DNA of 64,000 bases from assembly GCA_012934845.2 (NCBI GenBank), contig WNNJ02003704.1, positions 186,001-250,000 of the forward strand, in the 5' to 3' direction. The DNA is from Pomphorhynchus laevis (lineage: Eukaryota; Acanthocephala; Palaeacanthocephala; Echinorhynchida; Pomphorhynchidae). A model generated the notes under the pieces. It did not search any database and was not told the DNA's origin. It saw only the letters and a list, made by a program, of their open reading frames with translations. Both the position numbers and the translations under genes were made by a program. Shown in pieces: positions 53,184 to 64,000 of the stretch (its first letter is position 1; each line of letters begins with the position of its first letter).

Positions 53184-53555
53184 TAATAATAACCCACTAT
53201 ACCCCCTGATATGATTTTTTTTATCATATCACACTGATAAAAAATAATCCCGCAGATGAATAAAAAAAGTCGAGCAGATGTACGATGGAAGCGAATTTCA
53301 AGAAAAGAAACAACAGAAAAATAACCAAGGCTATAATTTTTCGAATAATTTTTAGTGTAGAAGAGAAGGGAATGATATGATTTTAAGGGTAAAGAAGCAA
53401 TACAAGATTAGTCGAGATATGAAAGATGTAAGTATGCAAGGGAATTGCGATGCAGTACATGTTGGGTTACAAGAATTAAACAAAACTTGATACGATGGCT
53501 AATTGTGTGATGCCAGGAAATATTGAAAATATGTTGAGATATGTGGTCGAATGGC
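53184..53555. other. Inverted-repeat flank and unassigned DNA
   Basis: Begins with AATAATAATAACCCACTATA, then GATATGATTTTTTTTATCAT (a short hairpin) and CACACTGATAAAAAATAATC, which is also inside the 468-bp palindrome at 52,100. The remainder to 53,555 is purine-rich, probably the 3' UTR of the neighbouring L2-like copy. Confidence 0.5.
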
Positions 53556-55350
53556 GGAGGCGTAGGAGAAAGCGAGCTGCTGTATTTACAATACGTTAGA
53601 GAGGTTGGAGAGTAGGTTTGGGAGAGTAGGAGAAGAAACTATGGCAATAATCGATTGGGGAAAATAAAAGGGTGGATAAAAGGGAAAGACGAGCGAAAAT
53701 TGATCAACCTACGAATATCACGGAGTAGCAGGAACGAGAAGCGAACTTTATCGGAAACAAATGGCTTGAGAGAAAGATGGTTGTCAAAGTGGAAACTGAG
53801 GAATACGATATAATTTACTATATGAAGAATATTTGAGTAGAGATATACGTCAGGCGGAGTAATGTTGAATTGAAAGGGAATTATCCACATTATTTTGGAC
53901 TTTGCAGGATTGAGTGATATGCGAAGCAAACAAAGGTGTTGGGAAACTGATAAGATGCAAGCAAACGAAGTGGATGCAAGATCATCGATTTGAGAGGAGG
54001 TAGGTAAGAGTAGAGGAGAATGTCATCAGCATATTGCATAATATGAAAATTGTATTCTGGTTATTGAAAAGAGGTTACCGAAAAGAATAAAAGAACGGGA
54101 TCTAGTACTGAGCATTTAGGAACATCGTGTGCGAGATAAGACGATTGAAACACAGAAGAAAGAAGCTGAATGAACACTGAAAAGACGGTCAGATAGATAA
54201 AAGGGAAACCAGGCTAAGCGGAATTAGAGAATCCATAGTCATGACGGAGCCGATAAAAAATATAATGATTGACAATGTCGAGTGCATATGATAGATCAAG
54301 AGAGATTATGACGTTGCAAAGTTTTTCCTCTCGCGATTGTAGAATATCTTCAAAGACTTTGTTACACACTAGTTCAGTGGAATGATTAGAACGAAAAGCA
54401 GATTGAGTCGGGGGATGTAAATTTGATGATAGAAGATAGGTATTAACCTGATTTAGCATAAGACGTTCGACGAGTTTTGATAATGTTAGGAGAAGATATA
54501 TAGGACTATATGAGGACGGAAGTGAACTGTTGAGAGAGTTTTTTTTCAGAAGCTGTTGGACAATGACAGATTTCCAGTTTGACGGAAAAGTGCCGCTGCG
54601 GATAGAATTGAACAAGGTTGTCAAAAGCGGAGATACCGAATGGCAAATAAGCTTAAATAAGTACATATAAAGAGGTCGGCAAGAAAATATGTGTTGTTAA
54701 TGAAAGGAGAACTTTTGAAACTTCGTCAGAAGAAACGGGAAGGAGACAAAAGAGTTCAGGAAGTGAGAATTGCTCCATTAAGGCTGTCGATGATTGGAGA
54801 GTTTAAGGAATAGATGATCAATTGTTAGCAGATTTTGATCAAAGATAAGAAAACAAGTTTGAATTGATATTAATAGGGGTTGAAGAACGTGAATGGAGTG
54901 AGTTTAAAGTGCGCCAAGTAGATTTTGTATCCGAAAAAGTGCGCTTATTCTACCAGAAGAGTGTGCACTTACTTCGTAGGCGAGAATAATAGGTACGATG
55001 AATTTTGATGTAGGCATCACGATCCTCAAAAGAGACAGAATAAGAATCTTGTTTGAGGAATCGGAGATAGATGCGAAAAGCGTGACGTATGTATCGCTTA
55101 GAAATTACACAGTCAGAATTAAACCATAGTATGCTTCGAGAACACTTACGAATGCATGATCGGCTAGGTAATGCGTAATCGAAAATTGGCGTGAGCTCAG
55201 AGTCAAATAGAGAAGATAGAAAATCGACGGAAAGGGAAGCAAGATCAGAACCAAGACTATCAGATCGAAATAAAGTAAGATTGAGAAATTTCCACGGTAG
55301 ATTGAATGTAGGCAAGACTCGAAAGTGGTCAGAGAGACCAAGGTCTGAGA
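53556..55350 (-). pseudogene. L2-like LINE copy L2-4
   Basis: Minus strand. From 55,350: LGLSDHFRV, LPWKFLNLTLFRSDSL, LWFNSDCVISKRYIRHAFRI (endonuclease end and linker). At 54,666-54,214 the RT start: LTTLFNSIRSGTFPSNWKSV, SSYSPIYLLLTLSKLVERLM, TQSAFRSNHSTELVCNKVF, IISLDLSYALDIVNH. The palm is degraded but YADDIL is readable near 54,035. At 53,929-53,639 LRISLNPAKSKIMWI and FLSFHFDNHLSLKPFV follow. Several frames and stops; older than L2-2. The 5' part before GLSDH and all of ORF1 are absent. Confidence 0.8.
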
Positions 55351-55600
55351 TATTAAATAAAGCATGTATAAAAAAACTACAAGGAATTAAAAACCATCAA
55401 AAACTATGCATCAAAGTTGATGATAACTTAGTAACCGAAGAGTAGTTAATATCTATTCACATCTTAACAGTATTTAACAACTGAAGGCGATCATACCTAG
55501 CAAGTCGATTACAATATGCTTACATGTGACGAAGCATGTCTTCTTTCCCGGATAAACACTTATTTAGTTCGAAACGTTGACAATAATATTGTCCACACTT
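55351..55600. other. Unassigned junction segment
   Basis: A short frame ends at 55,445 (KLQGIKNHQKLCIKVDDN). It could be the start of the following CR1-like copy, but no domain is recognisable. Confidence 0.3.
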
Positions 55601-56840
55601 TAGCTCAAATTTTAAAATACTCGTTGTTTATAAAGTTCTCCCAGACGATTGGAAATCCATAGTTTTTCCTGTTTTTTTAAAGGTGATCGTCCGAACGTAA
55701 GAAATTACAGACTAATCAGCTTAACATGCATTTGCTGCAAAGTCCTCGAATATTTTATTTTACGACACATGAATTCCCAAATCTCAGCATGGTTTTCGCT
55801 GACACAGATCAACATCTGCGAACTTTTTGATAGCTCGTAGCAAGTTGCTTAAGTCCTTAGATAAAGTTTTTGATGATGATCTTATATTTATTGACTTAGC
55901 TAAAGCACTTGACACGGTAGATCACATTAGATTGCTCGAAAACTTACAGCTTGCAAGTTTAATTCGCACATTGTCACTTGGATTGCTGCTTTTCTGTCGG
56001 TTAGGAAATCGGCAGTTTGAGTAGGAGCATCTTTATATGACTATGTGAGCATTAGAATGCGTGTTTCTCAAGGTTATTCTCAGTTCATTATTATATTTAT
56101 TATATTCATAAATGATCAACCTGATTTTATTAAGTCATATTTGCCGATGTACGCGGATGATATTAGATGATATGATGTAGATAGATCTATATTGGCAAAT
56201 GAAAATAAGATAAAAGTTTGAATGGCAAAGTGAACTTATATGCATTTGAACAAGTAATATTTAAATCACTGTTATAACATAGGATCCGTAATCCTAGGAA
56301 TTGTCATGGCAAACAACTTAAAAACTGAAACAAATACAGATGATACTTGATATAGGGCGATGAGGACATTTGGTATTATCAGGAGATGATTCATAAAACT
56401 CAATCGACAATTTTCCCTATTTGTTAATGCATACGTAGGTAGAATTTTAATGTACTCTCTGAAGTTTCGTATCCACAAGCTAACGGTGAAGTTCTCCATA
56501 TAGAAAGAATCATGAGAGGAACATCTTAATGTGGTGTTACAGGTTTTGAAGATCTACCTTACCACGATTGCTTACGGCATTTAAATGTGAAACCAATGTC
56601 TCATATGCGAAAAATGAAAGATATCACTTGGTGTGCTGTGAAAGATCCCAGAAGTCCCATCATTTTTGTTTCCCTTGTAGCATGCATCAAATACTATGAG
56701 TCATGAATTTACTATTCAAAGAGTGCATCGAAGGTTGAAAATACTTAATTGTTTGGCAGATCGAGGTAATTCCACTCAAGAATTGGAATTACCTTCCAAG
56801 AGAAACTATTATTCAGTAGGCGTTTAATGCCTCAGCCTTT
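55601..56840 (+). pseudogene. CR1-like LINE RT, old copy C7
   Basis: Pieces of RT in several frames: LPDDWKSIVFPVFLKGDRPN and NYRLISLTCICCKVLEYFIL (55,640-55,770), DLIFIDLAKALDTVDH (55,880), a trace of the QG box (RVSQGYSQFI, 56,060), YADDIR (56,153), ILGIVMANNLKTETNTDDT (56,287) and the C-terminal LKNWNYLPRETIIQ (56,775). It resembles C3 more than C1 or C2. Many stops and frameshifts; inactive and old. No tail or target duplication found. Confidence 0.7.
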
Positions 56841-58960
56841 TCGCTTATCTTCACTAAAATCGATTACATACGGAGTAATCAAGAATTGGATTTACCTTCC
56901 AAGGTAATTCCAATTCTTGGGATTGGAATTAAGTAATACGACCAATTTCAAAAAGAAACCTAACTATGTTCCAGCACTACCATTTTAGTTCTTTATCTTC
57001 TCAATTTTCTTTATGTGATGCTACCATAGAGAGCATTTGCTCCAAGATAGACTATGGAGGGCTACATATACTAATGTGTTGCCAACTTTGACATCAATGA
57101 AAAGATTCGTATAATCAGCTTTTATCACTCATTGCTAGCGATTGTAAATGATGATTTCCAAACCTAAGCATTAATTCTTATATAGTTCTCAAATTAATTC
57201 GTACTTGATCTGAAGGGCTACATATATCGAGTGTTGTCATGTAGAGACTTCTAAAAATACGCGTGCAACAATCTATTATTATTTTTGATCCTTACGAACT
57301 CATTAAGTCATTTTACAACGCTATTAGTCTTATTCAGTGTTTTTTAATCAAGTATGTACGTATCGAAGTTGTATGAGTGAGTTTCATTTCCATACAAAAA
57401 CTGAGTTCAAAATTCATTTCAGAATATTTCCGAAAACTATAGATTTTTCATTCCCATTCGTATAGATTGTTTATCATAGAATAAGTACTTAATATTTTTG
57501 CTTGTTGATATTTCTTTCATCAAAATTATCCTCGGCCCAAACACCGTCCAAGCTATTTCCCATTGTATTTAATTTCCCTGTTTAGTCTCATCCACATGTA
57601 TAATGACATCTTAACTACTAATACGTTGATCATTCGTATCCCGAATTGATAACACCCAATTTCGAAAATGTTGTAAGAAAGCCGTGATCATGCGGGAGCA
57701 GTAACAAGTTCATCTAACGATATGCGTTTGTTGTTACTTATTCAATTTGTATTTAATCATGTGCATATTGTGTCATAATTTCGATAACTTGCCACTAAAT
57801 TTTAAATTTTAAACTAGCATCCTCTTTCGACAATAAAAATGTTTCATAAATTTGTCGGTATCATGTATCCACAGTTTGAGCGTAATAACTTCTCATATAA
57901 TAAAAGACTAACGCTACCTGGTCTTCGTCAAACAGAACACTTTATATATAATTGGACATGTGTTGTGTTATAATTGGCTAATTTAGAGAGCTTGGTATAA
58001 GCAATAAGATCACTTAGCTAAAGCTCTATATTGTAGCAACCTATTTTATATATTAAAAAGATTTAAATATCTTAATCTCAAAAGAAATTTTTATAACCCA
58101 TATTACATATTCATTCGATTGTGATTTATCACAATCGAATGAATATGTAATATTGTTGTTATAACTGTGCCTCTATTAGTTCATGCACTGCCTTCACGAT
58201 CCAACCTTCAGACAAGTGGTTGACGGAAAAAAATTATATTGTTCTTTCTTGTCGAGAAATTGTTTTTGTTGATTGAATATGTAATATAGTTGTTATAACT
58301 ACGCCGCTATTAGTTTATATATTTTGATATTAATAATAATTAATTTGAAATATTATGTGTATTTTGTACTTTAAATGATTTTGATCACTTAATTGAACTG
58401 TCACGATTTTTCTCTGTCGGGTATGTCTTTATTTCACACATTTACCGTGAACGTTTAATCATCTTTTTATTTTAATAACTTTAGATTAATCTAGTTTTTA
58501 ATAAATTGTGTTACTAAAATTTTTTAATTAAAAATATTTTTGGTATATTCTTTAAAAAACTATATATACTGAGATAAACAATAACATCTATATTTTATAG
58601 TTTATATTTTTTGTATAATTTTATTTTTAATAATCGAAATCTGAATTAATTTATCAATTCAGATAAAAATTCAGATATTTTGCAAAAAATATTTCTAATA
58701 TACATTGAAAGGTTAAAATACACCAAAACTATTTTAAAATGCACTAAATGATTGAATTGATTAAACAATTAACTAGTCAGAATATAAACAATTCCGGAAA
58801 AATGATGCAAATCCAAATAATATTAATCAGATAATGTAACTGAGGCTATATTAATAAATTATAAATTGATAAAAATTTTATTTTAAAATTTTTAAAAATT
58901 TTATTAAAAATTATAAATTATTATGTTGTTTCATAAATTTAAAATTGTAATTATCTTTAA
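56841..58960. other. AT-rich non-coding gap with repeats
   Basis: No open frame or domain. Near 56,778-56,930 AAGAATTGGAATTACCTTCC occurs directly twice (one change) and once inverted. A 25-bp hairpin lies at 58,101-58,154. A segment with GTTGTTATAACT and CTATTAGTT occurs at 58,142-58,185 and again at 58,276-58,319. Otherwise nothing can be supported. Confidence 0.5.
58101..58154. repeat. 25-bp inverted repeat, 4-nt loop
   Basis: ATATTACATATTCATTCGAT continuing TTGTGA-type sequence to 58,125 is followed by TTTA and then the exact complement to 58,154. It could be the remnant of a small foldback element. Confidence 0.85.
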
Positions 58961-59089
58961 CCCGTTGAAGGGTTAAAACTGTCTTAATTATAAATACTTT
59001 AAAGATAAAATTCTAATTGTTTAACTGATTACAATAATTATCATTCAATAATATTACTTACAACTTTCTAAAGAAAACCTACGATCGAC
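58961..59089 (+). promoter_or_regulatory. Leader of R-3 with TATAAATA
   Basis: AACTGTCTTAATTATAAATA, then CTAATTGTTTAACTGATTAC. It parallels the leader at 28,570-28,640 (CTGATTATTCAACTGATTAC) in motif order and spacing, though the elements behind them are of different LINE types. Confidence 0.45.
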
Positions 59090-61790
59090 ATGTGTTCTCT
59101 TTATATCACAACTCAATGCGGATTGAATATCAGACTAACCGACCTCATCGACGTTTCATTAAATGATCGCACTGACGCTGAAATTTTAGCTGCTATCGAA
59201 CCGCTGTGTCGTTAAATGGTCATCAATATTCAGGTTACAAGACTTGACAGAACCGAATAGGCCAATCAACAAGAGAATCGAGTCGAATAAGCCCTTATTA
59301 AGCCAAGGATGGGTACAGTGCTCAGTTTGTCGCAGACTCTTCGTCGCTAACGCTTTCAAAGTTGTACGAAAACACTGTCCAACGTCAGACTGTCGCGTAC
59401 ATGGACTTCCGTATGTCATAAATCTATACAACACTAACTCGTCCAGATATATTCATGAGACTGCCGTATCATATGGCGAAAGCACCGATCACTCTTTTTT
59501 ATTCGAAGAGCTGTTTGTACGTCATGCAGTGACGCAACCTTGATGCTGACTGGCGACGCAGCTTTCGCCGCATTGCAGCAAAAACACCTCGACAGGCGAA
59601 CCGCCAGTACCCAATCTCCTATACAATTTCATGCCCCAACAGCCAAATTCTTATCGTCGAGTCGCTTCTTTAGGCACTGTTCTTTTTCCCCGTCACCGGC
59701 TGGCGGACTCGACAGCCTAAGTCCTGCTCATTTGGCAGACTTGTTGGTATATTAGACCGAACTATCTGCAATGAGATTAGCCACGTCACTGGTTAGCCTG
59801 CTGAAAATTTTGTTATCAGACTATATACCGACCTTAATCTCTCCAATTGTGTGTAAAGTTAAACTACTAGCCTTTTGCATGAAAGATTGAGGAGTTCGCC
59901 AGATTGCTGTAGGCTTTACAATAAGGCGGAAACTTCAAAAATCGCAAGCAAGTACGCCACGGAAATGATGGTTAACAGGCTACTCTCAGTCCAGCTCGGT
60001 GTAGATGTACAGCGAGGAATCGAGGCAGCAATCCACGCAACAAGATCGTTTTTTGCCCAGCACAGCTATCACTTCAAAAATGCTGGTGAAACGTGATTTC
60101 TGCAATGCGTTTAACTGCATAAAGCGTGATTTATTTTTGAACTGTTTTCAGAGATATTCCAGATATCCTATCTTACGTTCACACGTGCTACGATAAGCCG
60201 ATCCGTTTATTTTTGGCGACACCATTTTTGAGTCCCAGGAAATCGTTCAACAGGGAGAGCCACGGGAGCTACTTCTGTTCTGCCTTTCAGTTAAGACTTG
60301 GCACAAAGCATAAGCGCCATTCTGAACATATGGTATCTGGGCAACTGCGAACAGGGTGGATCTGCCTCGTCTCTGGTTTCAAATATTCTCGAAGTTCATA
60401 GGCTCAGCACCTAAATCGGATTAGAGCTCCTCGCGGAGAAATGCGAAGTCTTAACTAAGAGCGAAGAAGTTTGGCAAACAATATATCACATTCCTGGCTG
60501 GAAATCGATTCCACCGTCAGACGCTTCTCTGCTGAGTGCCCTGATCTGCCGCGATACCCAAATCGGCAAGGCAGTTAGTAAATGAAGCCGTTAGCGAGCT
60601 AATTCAAGCGAAAATCTGACTGACCAAACTCAACAAGCATGACAATTGTTCCTGTTACGAGACAGCATTAGTATACCAAAGATAGGCTTCTTACTAATAA
60701 GTTCCCCGTGTTTCGAAAGTGTGAAATGGTCACTGTTCGACGAAGAACTAATATGGCTAATTTCAGTCATTCTGAATATTCCCTTACAAGATAAAGCGTG
60801 GAATCAGACGACGCTTTCGGTAAGATTAGGCGGTCTAATACTTCGATCAACCACTGAAAATGCAATTCCAGCATTCGCGTAATCGATCCTCAGATCCAAA
60901 GATCTGATTGAGTTGCTACTTCGAAACACAACGATAAGCGCGGCTAAAAGCATCCCGATTGTATCGATGCCATCAGCCCCTGGAGCGCAAAGTATTGCCC
61001 TACCGGTTCTTCGAAACCAATTATTTAAACTGATGGACGGACGAAACAGAAACAACACAAGGCCGTGTCCGCATGATTGTTGTTACTTCTCATTACGCCT
61101 GTATCTTTATTGAAGCTATCGAAATATCCTCAGTGGGTACACGCATAGACGATCAATTACTATCTCTAGCCGTTACACTGAGTTAAGAAATTTACAGCAG
61201 CCATCCCAATTTATAAGCATGTGGCGAACCCGTAGATCGAGGAAGCGCAAACGCTCTCGATTGACGACGGTCAAAGGCGCATTTTCTCCGTCATTCAGCT
61301 GTCAACGAGCTAGTGAGAAAGGCACTTCAAACCTTTGTCATTCCATCCAAACTCGAAGCAGTTGGTCTGTCGCGAAATGATGGCAAGAAGTCGGACGGTG
61401 CTACGTTTTCACTGTGGGACCCAAGTCGAATCCTACTGTTGGACTTACCTGTCGAAACACCTTTGCCTCCAGCTACAAATCCCACGCAGTATCCACGGCC
61501 GGCGCAGTCGCTCGATGCTCCGAAGAAAAGAAAATGACCAAATACAGTAGTCACGACAAGCGCCAGTACGAATTTACTCCAATCGCAGTCAAAGCCTTGG
61601 CGCCTTTCGGTCCATCCGCAATTAAGTTCCTGGAATCTCTAGTAGCAAAGCTCTCTAAATACACAGGGGAAACGTGTCCGCATATGGCTGATGTAGCGTC
61701 TTAGTACTGCCATAAAATGGAGCAATGCGACATGTTTCAAAGAACCAATTGAAGAATCTGCGCTCGAAATTTTAATTTAAAAGTTATTTC
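59090..61790 (+). pseudogene. RLE-type LINE, R family, decayed copy R-3
   Basis: Plus strand, heavily broken. N-terminal zinc pattern VQCSVCRRLFVANAFKVVRK (59,310) comparable with CCVCSRSFRITLAGVL of R-2; AGGLDSLSPAHLADLL (59,700); RT traces LLSVQLGVDVQRGIEAAIHA (59,985) and FCNAFNCIKRDLF (60,090); the box near 60,340 reads WYLGN-like. At the C-terminus SLEAVGL-type EAVGLSRNDGKKSDGATF, ILLLDLPVETPLP and KYSSHDKRQYEFTPIAVKAL (61,350-61,600) give the PD-(D/E)XK domain, with KSDG for the usual RPDG. Multiple frames and stops; inactive and older than R-2. Its full span shows the family's domain order. Confidence 0.75.
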
Positions 61791-62382
61791 AACTAATATT
61801 TAAATATCTTTATCTGAAAAATAATTTCTATTAAAATAAATTTTAACCGATTAATAGATACAAAAATTTAGTAGAATAAAGATTGTAGGTCATCATAGAA
61901 AGCTCTTATGATCTATTCATCATAGTATAAAAATCAACTAAAGATAATCTTAAAAATGATTTTATATTATTTACAGGATTTAATGATATTCCATTATTTA
62001 CAGGAAATAAATTTAAAAATGAAAATATTTTGATGTTAAGAAACATCGCTGAGTAAAAATACCTTATGTATTTTATGAACCGATTGGAATAAATATTGGA
62101 GTTCATCAGAAGGAACTGCTATACTATCAAATATAGTCATCATTTCTTAACACAACATAACAATGGGTTCTATCAAATTAATAATCCTCGCATTTATATG
62201 ATCAAAACTGAAATGGCAAGACGCCCCGTATGAGTCAGAAAATTTATTGAATTTTCGATTCCAGTTTGAAATCTGTCGTAATGTAAACGAAGTCTAAACC
62301 AAAGAGGTTTTATTTATCAATCTAGAAAACAATCAGTTTATAAAAGCAGTTATAGATACTCATGTCAATTAGAGATTATTGA
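61791..62382. other. AT-rich segment beside the gypsy fossil
   Basis: No frame or domain. By position it would hold the 3' untranslated end and possibly LTR remains of the fossil to its right, but I could not define an LTR boundary or a repeat partner within the window. Confidence 0.3.
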
Positions 62383-64000
62383 CTATATACTACATTCTTC
62401 CTCTACATAATAGTTTGAAAGATAAGCAGGTTGACCTCGCTGTCTTTTACTTCTTCGTACCTCGTTGTTAGATTGGTTGACTTGAGTAGTAATCGTCTGC
62501 ATATCCAAATTCAAGTTTGATTGGGTTGATGTAGCTTCTTCGTTGCTATTTCCGTCCATTGCTTGGGAGGAGGCTTCCTCAAAGTTTGATAAGTTAAGAT
62601 CTTGGCTTATGGATGTCGTTGTTGGATGTAGGAATTCCTTTTGGTTAGTATTGTTTGACTCTGCTAATGTCGTTCCATCTTCTGGCCCGGACCACGACAA
62701 TGATAGTTGATCTTCAGGGCAAGGTGCTAAGTCCCGCGTTGAAACCGTGGAAACGTGCCTATTTTTTAGTTGTATTCTAGCGTAGTGCTGGTTCGATTCT
62801 AGCAACAGTGCTTCTTGTACCACATTGTCTCATTTATTACGACAACGAACCAGAACCGGCCCCAAATTTAAAAGCCAACTTGGTAGCGAACGGCCTGTTG
62901 AAGATCCTCGGTCGTACTTGAACATACGTTCATGAGGCGTTGCGTTGGTAGATGTACACAGCAAACACCGAATTGAGTTCAGCACAGAAGGCAAAACTGA
63001 CGCCCAAGACTGTATTGGTAATTTCGCATCCAACACCGATAACTGAATTCCACGCCATATCGTTCCATTTAATCGCTCACATTGGCCATTGCCCCGCGGA
63101 TTGTAAGAAGAAGTTTGGCTTGTAGCAATCCCAAGTGAAGATGTAAACACTTTGAATTCGCGTGACACAAAAGCGCTTCCTCGGTCTGAGTGCAAATATT
63201 TCGGTGTCCCAAAAAGGTAGAAAAGCTGCTTTAAGCATGTTATAACTGATTCGGCAGAAGTATCGCAACACGGAAATGCCCACGGAAACCTTGAAAACTC
63301 ATCGACGACCGTCAGTATATATTTTGCGTTTGTTTTACTGGGAAGTTGACCCTTGAAGTCGATTGACAAACGTTCAAACGGTTGAAGTGATTTGATTAAG
63401 ACGCTGGTGGGAGGACGATAGAATCTCGGCTTTATCTTTGCACACGTTGAACAAGAGTTTACAACTTCCCGTATATCACTTGAAGAAAATGGCAAATTCT
63501 TCGACATCACATAATGCCACAATCTTGTCTGACCAGGATGACATAGTGAACGGTGTAATTTTATTAAGTCGGATTGAGAAGTGGTAACGCCGGAGCATGC
63601 TAGTCGTGATAAAGCGTCCGCTGCTACGTTGTCAACGCCGGGACGATAAATGATCTCAAAGCGAAATTGGGATAACTCTAATCGCCAGCGTTCAATTTTT
63701 TCATTTTTTATCCTATTCGAATGTGAAGACATCATATAAGCAACTGATCTTTGATCTGTAATAACTCGAAATGGACGTCCAATGAGGTAGTTACGCCATT
63801 CTTTAAGAGCTTCAATTATTGCCAGAGCTTCTAATTCAATCGCTGGATTGCGCTTTTCATGTTTGGACAGTACTCGCGAAAAAAAGCAACTGGTCTACCA
63901 CGCTGGCTCAAGGTAGCCGCTATCGCTACTTTTGATGCATCTGTCTCTACTTCAAACGGTAAATTTTCATCTATACACGAACGGCAGGCACACATTAAAG
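62383..64000 (-). mobile_element. Ty3/gypsy retrotransposon fossil, RNase H-integrase part
   Basis: Minus-strand 3' half of a gypsy-type pol that continues beyond the window. Parts in order: RNase H end (ADALSRLA as the usual closing phrase, about 63,620), integrase zinc domain with the HHCC pattern (LHRSLCHPG, CSTCAKIK), integrase core (LSIDFKGQLP, LHSDRGSAF, GNGQCERLNGTIWRG) and a C-terminal tail (ATPHERMFKYDRG, STVSTRDLAPCP, GQPAYLSNYY). The visible portion has about one break, so it looks fairly young, but completeness cannot be judged because the 5' part lies outside. It resembles the fossil at 5,490-6,020. Confidence 0.85.

Overview
The window is eukaryotic, almost certainly invertebrate animal DNA. 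It is AT-rich, has no operons and no host gene I can name with confidence, and is built nearly entirely of transposable elements in varying states of decay. The host lineage cannot be settled from the sequence. Retroelements using the standard code, a Merlin-type (ISXO2-like) DNA transposon and Ty3/gypsy relics fit many invertebrate phyla.

Layout. 1-9 kb: LINE 3' scraps, a decayed copy of an RLE-type LINE (here 'R family', copy R-1), an L2-like LINE piece, a 13-bp minisatellite, a gypsy fossil and an I-like LINE fragment. 9-13 kb: a long but broken L2-like LINE (ORF1 plus ORF2) and an old RLE LINE fragment (H). 13-16.3 kb: an internally deleted RLE LINE (D1). 16.5-25.7 kb: a Merlin transposon with long inverted arms and a broken transposase; its right arm is split by two LINEs, a CR1-like copy (C3) and R-family copy R-2, the latter flanked by a 13-bp target duplication. 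25.9-32.3 kb: CR1-like LINE pieces (C2, C6, C5) and an L2-like piece. 32.7-47.1 kb: a dense cluster of RLE LINEs. E and B have complete uninterrupted ORFs of 1007 and 988 codons; A is nearly complete; F, D2 and B' are 5'-truncated and stacked head to tail. 47.1-51.4 kb: an almost whole CR1-like LINE (C1). 51.9-53.2 kb: a 468-bp palindrome and an RLE LINE tail (G) inside an inverted repeat. 53.5-61.8 kb: decayed L2-like, CR1-like and R-family copies (R-3) with long AT-rich gaps. 62.4-64 kb: the 3' half of a Ty3/gypsy fossil that runs off the window.

How it works together. The main theme is one group of RLE-type non-LTR retrotransposons. Each full-length member encodes a single protein: a nine-cysteine zinc cluster at the N-terminus, a reverse transcriptase, a CCHC-type motif and a PD-(D/E)XK endonuclease. 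Their 3' ends are an A-run followed by (TTA)n, and they repeatedly sit at (TTA)n tracts, including the tails of earlier copies. Three subfamilies share a 29-nt 5'-leader hairpin with a compensatory base-pair change. The nine-cysteine module, this hairpin, the tail-on-tail insertion pattern and short leader motifs shared with unrelated LINEs are the most novel-looking signals. All element names (A, B, C1 and so on) are local labels, not database names.
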